Below are positions 15,779-25,667 of a stretch of DNA of 64,000 nt, in pieces. Every line of letters starts with the position of its first letter. The stretch's first letter is position 1. The notes beneath the pieces were generated by a model that saw nothing but the letters and a program-made list of their open reading frames with translations, searched no databases and had not been told where the DNA came from. The position numbers and the translations under genes are program-made. The stretch comes from Berkiella sp964496435. Lineage in GTDB: Bacteria > Pseudomonadota > Gammaproteobacteria > Berkiellales > Berkiellaceae. Location of the stretch: assembly GCA_964496435.1 (NCBI GenBank), contig CAZBZP010000001.1, positions 62,001 to 126,000 of the forward strand. The letters are read 5' to 3'.

Positions 15779-17248
15779 TTAACTGACTTTTTTGATGCGC
15801 TGCTCCTGCAGCAAAACAACAACGTTTTCATAACCTTGATCTTGCGCAAGATGTATTGCGCGATTGTAATAAGATTCATCAATTTCATTAGCAGCTTTAT
15901 CTAATAACACTTCAATGACATCTATATAACCATTCTTTGCGGCGCCTCCCAATGCTAATCCTTTGAATTCAGAAGTGATTTCATCACTTGCTCTTTCTAG
16001 CAACCATTGTACCATTTCAACTTGACCAAATGTTGCTGCATCTTTAAAAGCATGACCAACATTATATTGTTTAAAAGCTTCAACTATCGAGCCATGGCCA
16101 TAATTTTGTGCTATTTGAAGCGCTTGCTCTTTATCACCTGCATCAATCTCGTTACCCACAGCAATTAAAATAGCTTGAACAACAGGCAAAAACCCTTTTG
16201 ATGCTGCCAAGGTTAAGGCACTTTCTTTATCGACGTTATCGATATCATTTCCTGCTTGCTGTAAAAGAACTCTCACAATATCAGCATGTCCAATTTCAGC
16301 AGCATAATTAAGAGCACTTCCCTTTTCAACATAAGAAATATCTTTAAGACAATGATTTAGCATATATTCAATAACCGCCAACCGTCCACATTGTGCGGCT
16401 ACATTAAAGGCACGGCCTTTATAACTTGCTTCAATTTCAACATGCGTATTGGTCAAAATAGCCAATATGGCGGCATGACCTTGCTCTGCGGCATCTTCAA
16501 AAGCTCGGCCATAAAAGCCAGTCGAGATCTCATCTTTACACTGCTCAATAATAAACGCTGTAGTCTTTACACGACCATGTCGCGCTGCATTTCTTAATGC
16601 TTGCCCCTTTGGATCTGCGGCTATCTTATGTTTATGCTTTAAAAACAAATGTTTTAACACCATAATATGGCCATGTAAAGCGGCATTTTCTAAGGCTTGC
16701 TCTAGCGTTTTGAAGGTCATCTGATGAGTATCTAAAAACGAAACGACCACTTTTTCATTACCAATGCTGGCAGCACGTATAAATGCCTCCATCACGCCAT
16801 TATCATCTAAATGCGTTATTGGGTGGCCATTGGCAGCACTAATAACATAGAGTAATTTCTGGGCTTCCACTGTCAGTTGAGTATTTTTTATTGTGTTAAA
16901 ATCACCGCTTAAACTGGCTAAAATCAATTGAATTGATTTTACACTAGCAAGGCCGGGTAGGCTCAATTCTTTTAGTTTTGTGTATTCTTTTAAAAAAAGC
17001 TTCCTTGGATTATCTTTAAATGCACTTTTTTTAACCAAGTAGGGGAAATATTTGTAAATAAAACCTTGCCAAATCTCTTTCTTATCAACAACGGCAGCAA
17101 ATTCAGTGTTAAGTTGCACAATTTTTTCTTGCAGGCCAGGATCTAAAAGGGGAAAAATAAGCTCACTTAGGACACTGACGGGCAAAGACAATAAACCTTG
17201 CTTATTTTCATCAAAATCCAGTGTAAGCACATTTTTTTGGTCTGTCAT
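15779..17248 (-). CDS. F-box and ankyrin-repeat protein, candidate secreted effector
   Basis: The 489-residue protein has an F-box-like N-terminus at about 18-68: LLSLPVSVLSELIFPLLDP, then a helix and VVDKKEIWQGFIYKYFPYL, matching the F-box pattern of LP..VL..I...L followed by a terminal W. About ten ankyrin-type repeats fill residues about 150-480 (repeating G-x-A-L-x-x-A-A-x-x-G-H/R-x-x-V/I). F-box proteins recruit Skp1 and the SCF ubiquitin ligase, a eukaryotic system, and Legionella AnkB combines the same two domains. The likely role is recruiting a host protein held by the ankyrin part to host ubiquitination. No signal peptide is seen; a type IV secretion signal cannot be proved here. 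Confidence 0.75.
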   Translation of the reverse strand: MTDQKNVLTLDFDENKQGLLSLPVSVLSELIFPLLDPGLQEKIVQLNTEFAAVVDKKEIWQGFIYKYFPYLVKKSAFKDNPRKLFLKEYTKLKELSLPGLASVKSIQLILASLSGDFNTIKNTQLTVEAQKLLYVISAANGHPITHLDDNGVMEAFIRAASIGNEKVVVSFLDTHQMTFKTLEQALENAALHGHIMVLKHLFLKHKHKIAADPKGQALRNAARHGRVKTTAFIIEQCKDEISTGFYGRAFEDAAEQGHAAILAILTNTHVEIEASYKGRAFNVAAQCGRLAVIEYMLNHCLKDISYVEKGSALNYAAEIGHADIVRVLLQQAGNDIDNVDKESALTLAASKGFLPVVQAILIAVGNEIDAGDKEQALQIAQNYGHGSIVEAFKQYNVGHAFKDAATFGQVEMVQWLLERASDEITSEFKGLALGGAAKNGYIDVIEVLLDKAANEIDESYYNRAIHLAQDQGYENVVVLLQEQRIKKVS

Positions 17249-17484
17249 ATATGTACAGGGCTTTTTGTTAATTCACTACAAATTAGTATAAACCTATGCG
17301 TATAGCCCAATGACTATTCATATTTACAATATATGCCCGGTGTTAATTACCAACCCTTGTTTTTACAAGCAATAAGCATTTTTAATCAGAATTGAACTTA
17401 TTTAATAAATAGAATATCCATCAATTAAAGAACTGATAAAAACACTAAACCATTATGTGAGACTACACGCAACTAGGAAACTTT

Positions 17485-20400
17485 ATGGCTAACAAATCAT
17501 TTCCAGATGTAGAAAGCGATATCTTAAATAAACTAAGGGCCCTTGAAGGAAGAAATGTCTCGACAAAATATGCAAACCCTTACCATAAAGATATGATTAA
17601 AACTCAAATTGAATACGTTAGAAAACAATTAGTGGAATTCAACTCTGCCCTAGCAGAAAATGAAAATGATAATGAGGCAAAAATACGCTGGCTTAGACAA
17701 GTATCTTACCTCGTTAATCAAATGCACATAACCATTCTATTCTCACCGCATTTTACGTTATCAGATGAAGAAATTACGGCAAACAAAGCTGTAGTTGATT
17801 CCTTAAATGTAAAAATAGCAGATATAAAAATGGCAGCTGTCCAACAAGAATTAGCTCACGCTGTATCTGCACAAAAGCAAGAGGAAAATACTGCACAACC
17901 CCAAGTGCTCCCTGTAGTGCCACAACAGAAATTACAAGTACCAAAATCAGAAGCTGTTCAAGTTATCGAAATTGCAGAAAATTTATTAGGACAAGATAGA
18001 CTCGCTAGCGCCATGCATCAATTTCTTGATACGGCTCAAGGTTATATTCCAGATTTTTACAAAATTATTAACGACTATAGCCACTTAAGGGCAATTTCTA
18101 CAACCTTGAGAGATTCTGAAAAAAAATTAGCATTACTTCAGCTGCAAGAAAGAATTGATGATTTTTTTGGCAAAAATGGTATGTCCTTTGAATGGGATGT
18201 ATTCCAAAGCGGTAATTTTCCGCCAGATGATCTCCTTAAAGACAACCCCCATTTGCAAACCTTACTCTACTTTAAGGCTTACTTATATACGCATCTTTGT
18301 TTTTCTGATGATGCAAAATTAAGCTTAAATGACAGTAGGGTCATTGAGCTCTATAATGGCGCTGCAAGTGAAATTTGTGACAAATTAAAAGAATTTTCAT
18401 TTGCACCTGCTGCTAATCTAAAAACAACTGTTGTAACAGATAGTGAACACATCGAGCAAGAAACTATTGAAGGTGCCCAATTGGGGAGTATCGCATGCCA
18501 AGCAAAAATGGGACGTATTTATTTAGGTCACCTTGCAAACACCTTGGGTTCGGACATCCCTGAAGCGTTCAATTTCCCTCCCAACGTAAATGAAGAAACA
18601 ATTCTTGGATGGCTTATTGATGCGCGAGATCATGGCAATATGGATGCACTTTCTTACATCGGTAACTTTGCCGTCAATTTCTTTACAAGTGTTGGTGCTA
18701 TGTATCAAAACATAACGCCCGAACAAAAAGAAAGAATCACTAAAATGGCTGATGTTTTAAAGAAAATATCTGGCGATGATATAGTAAATAGGTTTGTTCA
18801 AGAAGTCACATCAATAGATGTTGCAAACAAGGAAAATGCCCAAGTCATCAGTGAATTTAAAGATATAAGAAATAACGCAACAAAACACGTTATCGAAAAC
18901 TTTTCAAGACCTTATTTAGAAGATAAGGATTCAATGCAAGTTAAATTATCACTTATCAACCCAGATAAATTGCCGCATTATGATCAGTCCTTTGCTATCC
19001 TGCAAATTAAAGAACTCAATGAGCAAATTACCAAAATAAAAACTTCATTAGAAAATGAAAAGCAGCGTCTTGAAGGCAGAATAAATGAAAAATGGTTTGG
19101 AAACACGGACAGACGAGAAAGAATAGCCGCCATAGATAAATGCTTAAATTCTCTCGCTAATGTCTCTCGAGATGCACAGAATCAAGTTCAAACTAAGAAA
19201 TTTAACACTAATACATTAATCTCATCGTTTACTTCATCAATTAGTACATTCCAAAGCGATTTGGCACCTAAGTCCTTAACTTCAAAATTTAAGCGCTTTA
19301 TAAACAAACGTGTTTTCGCTAGAGCGTTTGGAGACAAGACGGAGCAAAATATAGATCCCATTATCAATGATGTGAAGACGGCATTGAGTAACATACCTCT
19401 ACTCATCGATCCCAAGGCTGAGGAGCGATATAAAAAACTAGTTGATGTTATCATAGACAGAGCTACGCAAGGTGACATCATGGCGGTTAAAGCTGCCATG
19501 GCACAACCCTACTTTGATGTAAATATGAAATCGAGCTATGGGGATAATTTGCTTTTAGCAGCAATCCGTTCTGGTAAGGCAGATATTGTCAGACTAGTCC
19601 TTTCTCATAATAATGTTGATTTGACAGAGAACGGACAGCGTAATAATAATGCCCTAACTTGCGCTATTGAAAAGGGAGATAAGGAAATAATAGAGGCCAT
19701 AATAGCCTATGCAATTGAAAATGATGTTAATGTCGCCGATCTGTTAAATCTAAAAGATAAAAAAGGAGATTCACCTTTAGACGCTGCTATTATAGCAGGT
19801 AATAAGGAAGCTGTTAAAATGTTTTTAGAATATGAGGGTATTGATGTTAATGCACCATGCACGGGTAATTCAACTCCTCTTACTACCGCCATTCTTTGTA
19901 AACAATTCGATATTTTAGAGATGCTATTAAAACATCCTAATATAGAACTTGAAAAGCCTGGCTTTCAAAATAAAACCCCTATGCAAACCGCTCTTGGCAA
20001 AAATCAAATGGGTATGGCCAGATTGCTTGAGCAATATGGTGCTAAGAAAATTGATATTGATGTAGGGATGGCCAATTTTGCTGGCGAGGCACAAAGCTCA
20101 CATCGCGATGAAGTGCATGCTTCTACTGCTAAAGCAATTAAAAAGTTAAGAGCACGATATCCTGTTGTTGATATTGATAGGAACTTAAAAGAAATTGAGG
20201 AATTCATCAATGCCTTACCCTCATCAGATGCTTATCTGGATGAGTTTATGGTCGCTAAACGTAGTTTTGCCAGAATGCTAACGTTAGATGCAAAAGAAAA
20301 AATCACCAAGGCAGAAATCAAAGAGGTATTAGCCCTTACTTGGCATGCTTTAAATGATCCTGAGCATGTTCAGGATATTGAAGCTGCCAAACGTGCTTTA

Positions 20401-21543
20401 GTGAAAAATTTTGCACTCGCACAAAGAGAATATAACATGAACAAGGATGGCGTAGACAATGGCAAAGAAGATAACCACGCTTGCAACGATGGTACCATTA
20501 ATAAAATCGTTGAAACTTTAGATAGAATACACCCTGATGTTGAAATCATTTACGATGCGAAGGGCTTATGTGGAACACTGGCAAGAGAAATTTCCCAACA
20601 ACTATTTGATGAATTAGACGTAGAACAGCAAAAAAGAATTGCCAGCATCTTAGAAGCGCATCCTTTAAATGAAAATACTTTACCCAATGATCCATTTTTT
20701 ACTGATCTTAAAACAGCAGTAGAACGCGGCATTCGAAAGCAATTTGGTATATTACCAGAGCAAGAGGATGGCATCATAGCGCTAAATGATGTTGTTACTA
20801 TTCAAAATAATCTGCGCTGGATAGAGTTCAAGTTAAAAGAGCCCGTAGTAGAATCAAACCTTTCAGATGAAGAAGAGTTGGATAAAGATGATGTTGTTAT
20901 AGCGCCGGATATGCAAGAACCTAATCCTATGCAAAAACAAGCTTTTAACCAAATACTTAAAAATAAAAATGGCGATGTGGAGGCCACAATTGAATTTTTG
21001 AAGGCTAAAATGCCGCATCTCAAATTAAGCGCTGGCGATATTGCGTGGTTTAGAAAGGATAAAGAAGCAGAACCAAAAGTGATTATCGAAGAACCCAATC
21101 CCATGCAAAAGCAGGCTTTTAATCAAATCCTTAAAAACAAAAATGGCGATATTGAAGCCACTATCGAGTTCTTAAAGACTAAAATGGGACATCTTAAGCT
21201 TAATGAAGGTAATGTGGAATGGTTTAGAAAAGCAAAAGCACCTGAACCCAAAGTGCTTAGCGAAGAACCTAATCCCATGCAGAAACAAGCTTTTAATCAA
21301 ATTTTTAAAAATAAAGGTGAGGATTTTGACGCCACCATCGATTTCTTAAAGTCTAAAATGGGACATCTTAAGCTTAGCGATGGTAACGTTGAGTGGCTTA
21401 GAAAGGAAAAATCCTCAAAAAGAAAGTCCTTACTATATAACAAAGAAAATGTTGATTTAACTTCGTCTAAAAGGGCGGATAAAAACAAAGATCAAGCACA
21501 GTCATTGCAAAGCAGCGCCCCTGCTAAAAAAATGGATCCCTAA
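17485..21543 (+). CDS. Large ankyrin-repeat protein with three 58-residue C-terminal tandem repeats
   Basis: The 1352-residue protein starts after AGGAAAC. Residues about 1-650 are helical and not recognised. Residues about 655-855 contain five or six ankyrin repeats (GDNLLLAAIRSGKADIVRLVLSH, KGDSPLDAAIIAGNKEAVKMFL and similar). A following helical region carries NHACNDGTINKIVETLDRIHPDVEI near residue 1000. Three near-identical 58-residue units then begin EPNPMQKQAFNQI at about 1145, 1203 and 1261. The tail is basic (KSSKRK). The GD-x-x-A/T-I-x-F-L core of the units is slightly reminiscent of UBA/CUE ubiquitin-binding folds, but this is only an impression. It is probably an effector, flanked by two other ankyrin genes. 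Confidence 0.75.
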   Translation: MANKSFPDVESDILNKLRALEGRNVSTKYANPYHKDMIKTQIEYVRKQLVEFNSALAENENDNEAKIRWLRQVSYLVNQMHITILFSPHFTLSDEEITANKAVVDSLNVKIADIKMAAVQQELAHAVSAQKQEENTAQPQVLPVVPQQKLQVPKSEAVQVIEIAENLLGQDRLASAMHQFLDTAQGYIPDFYKIINDYSHLRAISTTLRDSEKKLALLQLQERIDDFFGKNGMSFEWDVFQSGNFPPDDLLKDNPHLQTLLYFKAYLYTHLCFSDDAKLSLNDSRVIELYNGAASEICDKLKEFSFAPAANLKTTVVTDSEHIEQETIEGAQLGSIACQAKMGRIYLGHLANTLGSDIPEAFNFPPNVNEETILGWLIDARDHGNMDALSYIGNFAVNFFTSVGAMYQNITPEQKERITKMADVLKKISGDDIVNRFVQEVTSIDVANKENAQVISEFKDIRNNATKHVIENFSRPYLEDKDSMQVKLSLINPDKLPHYDQSFAILQIKELNEQITKIKTSLENEKQRLEGRINEKWFGNTDRRERIAAIDKCLNSLANVSRDAQNQVQTKKFNTNTLISSFTSSISTFQSDLAPKSLTSKFKRFINKRVFARAFGDKTEQNIDPIINDVKTALSNIPLLIDPKAEERYKKLVDVIIDRATQGDIMAVKAAMAQPYFDVNMKSSYGDNLLLAAIRSGKADIVRLVLSHNNVDLTENGQRNNNALTCAIEKGDKEIIEAIIAYAIENDVNVADLLNLKDKKGDSPLDAAIIAGNKEAVKMFLEYEGIDVNAPCTGNSTPLTTAILCKQFDILEMLLKHPNIELEKPGFQNKTPMQTALGKNQMGMARLLEQYGAKKIDIDVGMANFAGEAQSSHRDEVHASTAKAIKKLRARYPVVDIDRNLKEIEEFINALPSSDAYLDEFMVAKRSFARMLTLDAKEKITKAEIKEVLALTWHALNDPEHVQDIEAAKRALVKNFALAQREYNMNKDGVDNGKEDNHACNDGTINKIVETLDRIHPDVEIIYDAKGLCGTLAREISQQLFDELDVEQQKRIASILEAHPLNENTLPNDPFFTDLKTAVERGIRKQFGILPEQEDGIIALNDVVTIQNNLRWIEFKLKEPVVESNLSDEEELDKDDVVIAPDMQEPNPMQKQAFNQILKNKNGDVEATIEFLKAKMPHLKLSAGDIAWFRKDKEAEPKVIIEEPNPMQKQAFNQILKNKNGDIEATIEFLKTKMGHLKLNEGNVEWFRKAKAPEPKVLSEEPNPMQKQAFNQIFKNKGEDFDATIDFLKSKMGHLKLSDGNVEWLRKEKSSKRKSLLYNKENVDLTSSKRADKNKDQAQSLQSSAPAKKMDP
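20917..21410 (+). repeat. 174-bp in-frame tandem repeat, three copies
   Basis: Units begin at 20917, 21091 and 21265, each starting GAACC(T/C)AATCC(T/C)ATGCA and keeping a strict 174-base (58-codon) period. The third is slightly shorter and more diverged. Units one and two are nearly identical in protein but differ at many third positions, so the duplication is not brand new and the protein sequence is under constraint. Confidence 0.9.
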
Positions 21544-21709
21544 GGCTTTTGAAAATACTCTAATCAAGCGCCACGGCTACCATCTTTAGCCGCAAGACAC
21601 ATATGTGTATTTAGTGGTTGTAGCACCACCTATTTGCTTGCGCATTTCTATCCTCGAATTCACTACGCTTATCTGAAAATGAATTGGAAATGCTTTTAAA
21701 ATTTTCAAA

Positions 21710-23908
21710 ATGACTTCATATTTGCTGATAATAAAAATAACAAAAGCGAACCGTACCATGACACACCTCAATACATTAAATAAGAGTTCTAAAGCATATC
21801 TTAAAAAACTTGTTAGAAATTCAATCATTCCTCAAGATTTACTTGATGCAATTGTTAGCACCAACGATATTAATACTCACAACGAGCAAGGTGTCGGCCT
21901 AGTCCAGTATGTGTGCTCTAATGGAACCAAACAAGATTTACAGATTTTGATCAAACATGGGCTTGATATCAATCAATTAGATTGCAATTCAAATTCAGCT
22001 TTGCATGTTGCCATTCTATCTAAAAATAAAACCCTAATAAATTTTCTCCTGCAAGCGATGTCTGGGGAAAATGTACTGCAAACCGATTGTGATGGTATGA
22101 ATCCACTGCACTTGGCAATTCAACTAAAGGATGAACGTGCCCTCAAAACTATAATGAAAGATCAACGCTTTATACCCTCATTGGCTTCTAAGGACATTTA
22201 TGGCAGAACCGCACTTGATATAGCGGCAAACGCTAAATGGGATAAGGGTATCAAGGTCCTCCTAAATTCTAATGACATAGAAGTGGAAAATATCCCAGGA
22301 TATGGCAATACATTCTATGATCTAAGCCAACATCATCTTGAGAAAAAGCTTGGAATCTTTCTTGGCAAAAAGGGGCAAAGCGCATTGAATAAACGTGGCA
22401 ATTGCCATGGCTGGTCATTTTTATATTTGGTTTATTTAACCGCCGATAAAGAGCAGGAATTTTTTGACATTTTAACACTATTGAAGAAATGGAATGGAAA
22501 TCGGCAATTTTTAAAAGAGCCCAAAAACCTATCCTTATCACTGCGTAAACTTTACAAAACACCAGAAGATGTATTTAATCAATTAGCTAATGACTTGGCT
22601 GTCTTTCATGGAGACTCACCTGCATTAAGCGATTTGCAATTAAATATTTCACAAAGAGACAGAATTAAACAATACGATTTAATAAAAGATATTTCACACA
22701 AAAATGGTCGGCAATTACAGCATCTTTTTGGTTATACAAGATTATCACTGAACAGAGCGCAACTAATTGAAATGCTAACATTTTTTCAACGTTGGCCCCA
22801 AACTGCAATTGATATTTACTTGCCTGAACATACGGTAACAATGTATATCACCAAGGATGCGAAATTTAAATATTTTAATTCTAATGCCAAAAATAAAATG
22901 AAAGTCTATGATTCTCCTGCTGCATTAGCTGATCATCTTATTAAAAGTGTTTATCTTAAAGATGAGCTTCAAAGAATTGAAGATAATTTCGACATTGGTT
23001 TTGATGCCTACAAGTTTTACAGCAATATCAATAAGGATGCAAAAAAGGAAAAAGCAGCTAAAGGACATCCTCACCATCACACTTCTGCCAATAGCTTCAC
23101 ACCATTACATTATGCCGTGATGGAAAATGACATAGAAAAAGTGAGAACGCTATTAAAGGACGCATCCCCACAAGCTTTAAAGCGCGAAGACAAACAGGGA
23201 TTTAACCCTATCATCCGTGCTATTCACCTGCAATTTGAGGAAGTATTTTTAGACTTATTAAAATCTTTTACTGCAGAGAAAAACACCAAGGATATTCAAG
23301 ATTTATCAAGCATTAAGATTACTAATTACTGTTCTAATAAAGAAATGGCTTTTCTGGCAAAATTAGTTTGCAAAGCTAAACTGCACCCGCATGCCCAAAT
23401 TGATAGTCAGGGCGGAACAATATTGTCCCATGCTCTAAGTTACGGCGTAGATATTGGCTTGCAAATGCGTTTACTTAAAACACCTGGTGTTGATATGCAT
23501 CGCGTTGATCATTCTCAAAAAACCCTTTTGCATCACGCTGTCAGCAATAGCGCAGATCTTAAGATTATTGAAGCCATAGCCAGTACCAAAGGCTTTGATA
23601 TTGATAAACAAGATAATGATGGTCATACGGCATTAGCAATTGCCATAATGGATGAAAAACAAGATATTGTGAAAGTCTTATTGGATAAAGGAGCTGATGC
23701 GCATAAAAGAAATAGACGTGGGCAGACACCTTTCGATATTGCCCTCAAGATGGGTAATAAGGCAGTTCAAGCGCTATTGAACCCAAAACCGCCTTTACTT
23801 TTTTCTAACACTAAACCCAGGCCGCAGACTGCTTCAGGAAAAAACAAGCAAACCGGCAAAAACATGGCTCATTACTTTTTACCTGATAAGAAGTCTACAT
23901 TCAGGTAG
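21710..23908 (+). CDS. Ankyrin-repeat protein with candidate C58-like cysteine protease domain
   Basis: The product has 732 residues if the first ATG is used; a second ATG at 21758 is equally possible, and neither has a strong ribosome-binding site. Ankyrin repeats occupy about 60-200 and 465-715. Between them lies a distinct domain with GNCHGWSFLYLVYL (Cys232), EHTVTMYI (His374) and YFNSN 16 residues after the His. This Cys-His-(Asp/Asn) order and the 16-residue His-to-acid spacing match YopT/AvrPphB (C58) papain-like proteases, but with Asn in place of the usual Asp. It is likely an effector acting in a host. Its last 37 bases overlap the end of the convergent ABC-F gene. Confidence 0.72.
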   Translation: MTSYLLIIKITKANRTMTHLNTLNKSSKAYLKKLVRNSIIPQDLLDAIVSTNDINTHNEQGVGLVQYVCSNGTKQDLQILIKHGLDINQLDCNSNSALHVAILSKNKTLINFLLQAMSGENVLQTDCDGMNPLHLAIQLKDERALKTIMKDQRFIPSLASKDIYGRTALDIAANAKWDKGIKVLLNSNDIEVENIPGYGNTFYDLSQHHLEKKLGIFLGKKGQSALNKRGNCHGWSFLYLVYLTADKEQEFFDILTLLKKWNGNRQFLKEPKNLSLSLRKLYKTPEDVFNQLANDLAVFHGDSPALSDLQLNISQRDRIKQYDLIKDISHKNGRQLQHLFGYTRLSLNRAQLIEMLTFFQRWPQTAIDIYLPEHTVTMYITKDAKFKYFNSNAKNKMKVYDSPAALADHLIKSVYLKDELQRIEDNFDIGFDAYKFYSNINKDAKKEKAAKGHPHHHTSANSFTPLHYAVMENDIEKVRTLLKDASPQALKREDKQGFNPIIRAIHLQFEEVFLDLLKSFTAEKNTKDIQDLSSIKITNYCSNKEMAFLAKLVCKAKLHPHAQIDSQGGTILSHALSYGVDIGLQMRLLKTPGVDMHRVDHSQKTLLHHAVSNSADLKIIEAIASTKGFDIDKQDNDGHTALAIAIMDEKQDIVKVLLDKGADAHKRNRRGQTPFDIALKMGNKAVQALLNPKPPLLFSNTKPRPQTASGKNKQTGKNMAHYFLPDKKSTFR

Positions 23909-25494
23909 TCTTCTTGGTAATACTTTAAATACTCCTGGTAGGAGCCTTTAAAGTCCTTTATGCCTTTTTTCGTTAAAGCAATCACGCGCGTGGCAACTTT
24001 ATTCACAAAGTGTCTATCATGGCTTACCAAAATAAGGGTGCCTTGATAGGCTTTGAGCGCATTGGCCAACGCTTCAATACTTTCCACATCTAAGTGGTTG
24101 GTTGGCTCGTCCATTATCAACACATTAGGCTTTTGCAGCATGATATTAGCCAACAGCAATCTTGCCGCTTCGCCTCCACTTATCTGCAATACGCTTTTTT
24201 CAACTTCATCTTTAACAAAAAGCACTTGTCCTAACATGTGACGAATTTTCACACTGGTTTCACTAGAAGCCTCATGTGATAGCCACTCCAATACACTGAT
24301 GTTTTCTTTTAAAGCTTCATGATGATCTTGGGCAAAATAGGCAATTTGGGTTTCATATCCCCATTCCACCGTGCCTGCATCTGGCTCAAGCAAACTCATG
24401 GCAATTTTCAGTAATGTCGATTTACCAATACCGTTTGGACCAATCAAAGCAACTTTCTCGCCTCGCTTAATATCCGCTTTAATGTCCTTGAGCACTACCT
24501 TTTCCGCAAAGGCTTTTGATATATTGGTAATGGACAATACTTGCTTGCCTGAGGGGCGTTTGCATTGAAAATCTAAATGTGGTGAAACGCGAGAGGAGTT
24601 CTTAACGTCAGGGAGCTCAATTTTATCAATCATTTTTACCCGAGATTGCGCCTGACGTGCTTTTGAAGCTTTAGCCTTAAATTTATCCACAAATTTTTGT
24701 AAAGAGGCTATTTTGTCTTCTAGGTTTTTCTTTTCCTGGAGTTTTTGCGCCATAATCAGCGATTTGCTACCTAGGAAATAATCGTAGTTCCCTGGATATT
24801 CGCGAATTTCACCATAATCGATATCTAAAATATGCGTAGAAACCGTGTTTAAAAACTTGATATCGTGTGAAACGAAAACTAACAAGCCTTTAAAATTATT
24901 CATTAAATATTCTTCAAGCCAACAAATGGTTACCATGTCCAAGTGGTTGGTAGGCTCATCGAGCAATAAGATATCAGGGTTAGCAAATAAAGCTTGTGCT
25001 AAGAGCACACGCATTTTAAAACCACCGGATAACATGGAAAGTGGTTTTTCATGATTTTCAGGTGGAATACCTAAGCCAGATAACAAGGTATGGGCTTGGC
25101 CTTCGGCCATATAGCCATCATGATGGGCAATGGTTTCTTCAAGATAAATGAATTTTTGAGCTACTTTTTCAGTCCATTCCTCAGTTAAAAGCGCTTCTTT
25201 TTCTTGAAGTGCCTTCCAAAGTTCCGCCTTGCCTTGAATCACCACATCTAAAACGCGTGAATCTTCATAACGATAGTGATCCTGATTAACCCAGCCAATC
25301 ACTTTATCTTTTGGAATAACAATATCGCCTAAACTGGGTTCTTCTTCCCTCATCATAAGACGAAGCAAAGTACTCTTACCCGAGCCATTGGCACCGACAA
25401 TGGCATATCGTCTGCCTGTGAGCAGTAATAAATTTACTTCATCAAACAGCAGCTTCCCGCCGTAGTGCATTGATAATTCAACTAAAGAAATCAT
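23872..25494 (-). CDS. ABC-F family ATPase (YbiT-like)
   Basis: This 540-residue soluble protein has two ABC ATPase domains in one chain. Walker A motifs GANGSGKST (near 35) and GPNGIGKST (near 355), ABC signatures LSGGFKMR and ISGGEAARL, and Walker B LLLDEPTNHLD and LIMDEPTNHLD are all present. The linker between domains (about 240-310) is charged and helical, as in ribosome-binding ABC-F factors. No transmembrane part exists, so it is a translation factor or antibiotic-protection type rather than a transporter. The details (HDGYMAEGQAHTLLSGLGIP) are closest to YbiT. Its 3' end overlaps the convergent ankyrin gene. Confidence 0.9.
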   Translation of the reverse strand: MISLVELSMHYGGKLLFDEVNLLLLTGRRYAIVGANGSGKSTLLRLMMREEEPSLGDIVIPKDKVIGWVNQDHYRYEDSRVLDVVIQGKAELWKALQEKEALLTEEWTEKVAQKFIYLEETIAHHDGYMAEGQAHTLLSGLGIPPENHEKPLSMLSGGFKMRVLLAQALFANPDILLLDEPTNHLDMVTICWLEEYLMNNFKGLLVFVSHDIKFLNTVSTHILDIDYGEIREYPGNYDYFLGSKSLIMAQKLQEKKNLEDKIASLQKFVDKFKAKASKARQAQSRVKMIDKIELPDVKNSSRVSPHLDFQCKRPSGKQVLSITNISKAFAEKVVLKDIKADIKRGEKVALIGPNGIGKSTLLKIAMSLLEPDAGTVEWGYETQIAYFAQDHHEALKENISVLEWLSHEASSETSVKIRHMLGQVLFVKDEVEKSVLQISGGEAARLLLANIMLQKPNVLIMDEPTNHLDVESIEALANALKAYQGTLILVSHDRHFVNKVATRVIALTKKGIKDFKGSYQEYLKYYQEDYLNVDFLSGKK

Positions 25495-25522
25495 AATACT
25501 TTTCCAAATTTAATTTACTTAG

Positions 25523-25625
25523 CCCCCTTTGATTAAAAGGGGGCCGCCGTTTACGGCGGGGGGATTTCCTCAAGATAAAATCCCTCTTGGCCTAAAAGGC
25601 CGTCTCCCTTTTAATCAAAGGGAGA
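25523..25625. repeat. Clustered palindromes between rpsI and the ABC-F gene
   Basis: CCCCCTTTGATTAAAAGGGGG (25523-25543, one base beyond the limit, arms CCCCCTTTgAT/..AAAAGGGGG) is followed by GCCGCCGTTTACGGCGGG, then by GGCCTAAAAGGCC and a second CCCTTTTAATCAAAGGG in inverted orientation. Such paired inverted units look like a REP/BIME-type intergenic element. Confidence 0.5.
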
Positions 25626-25667
25626 TAAGATGTCGCTTTGCGACGGAACCATTAGATAATTCCTACC

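Noticed and set aside
20917..21410. CRISPR-like array
   Set aside because: The 174-base units are in frame, coding, contiguous and have no spacers.
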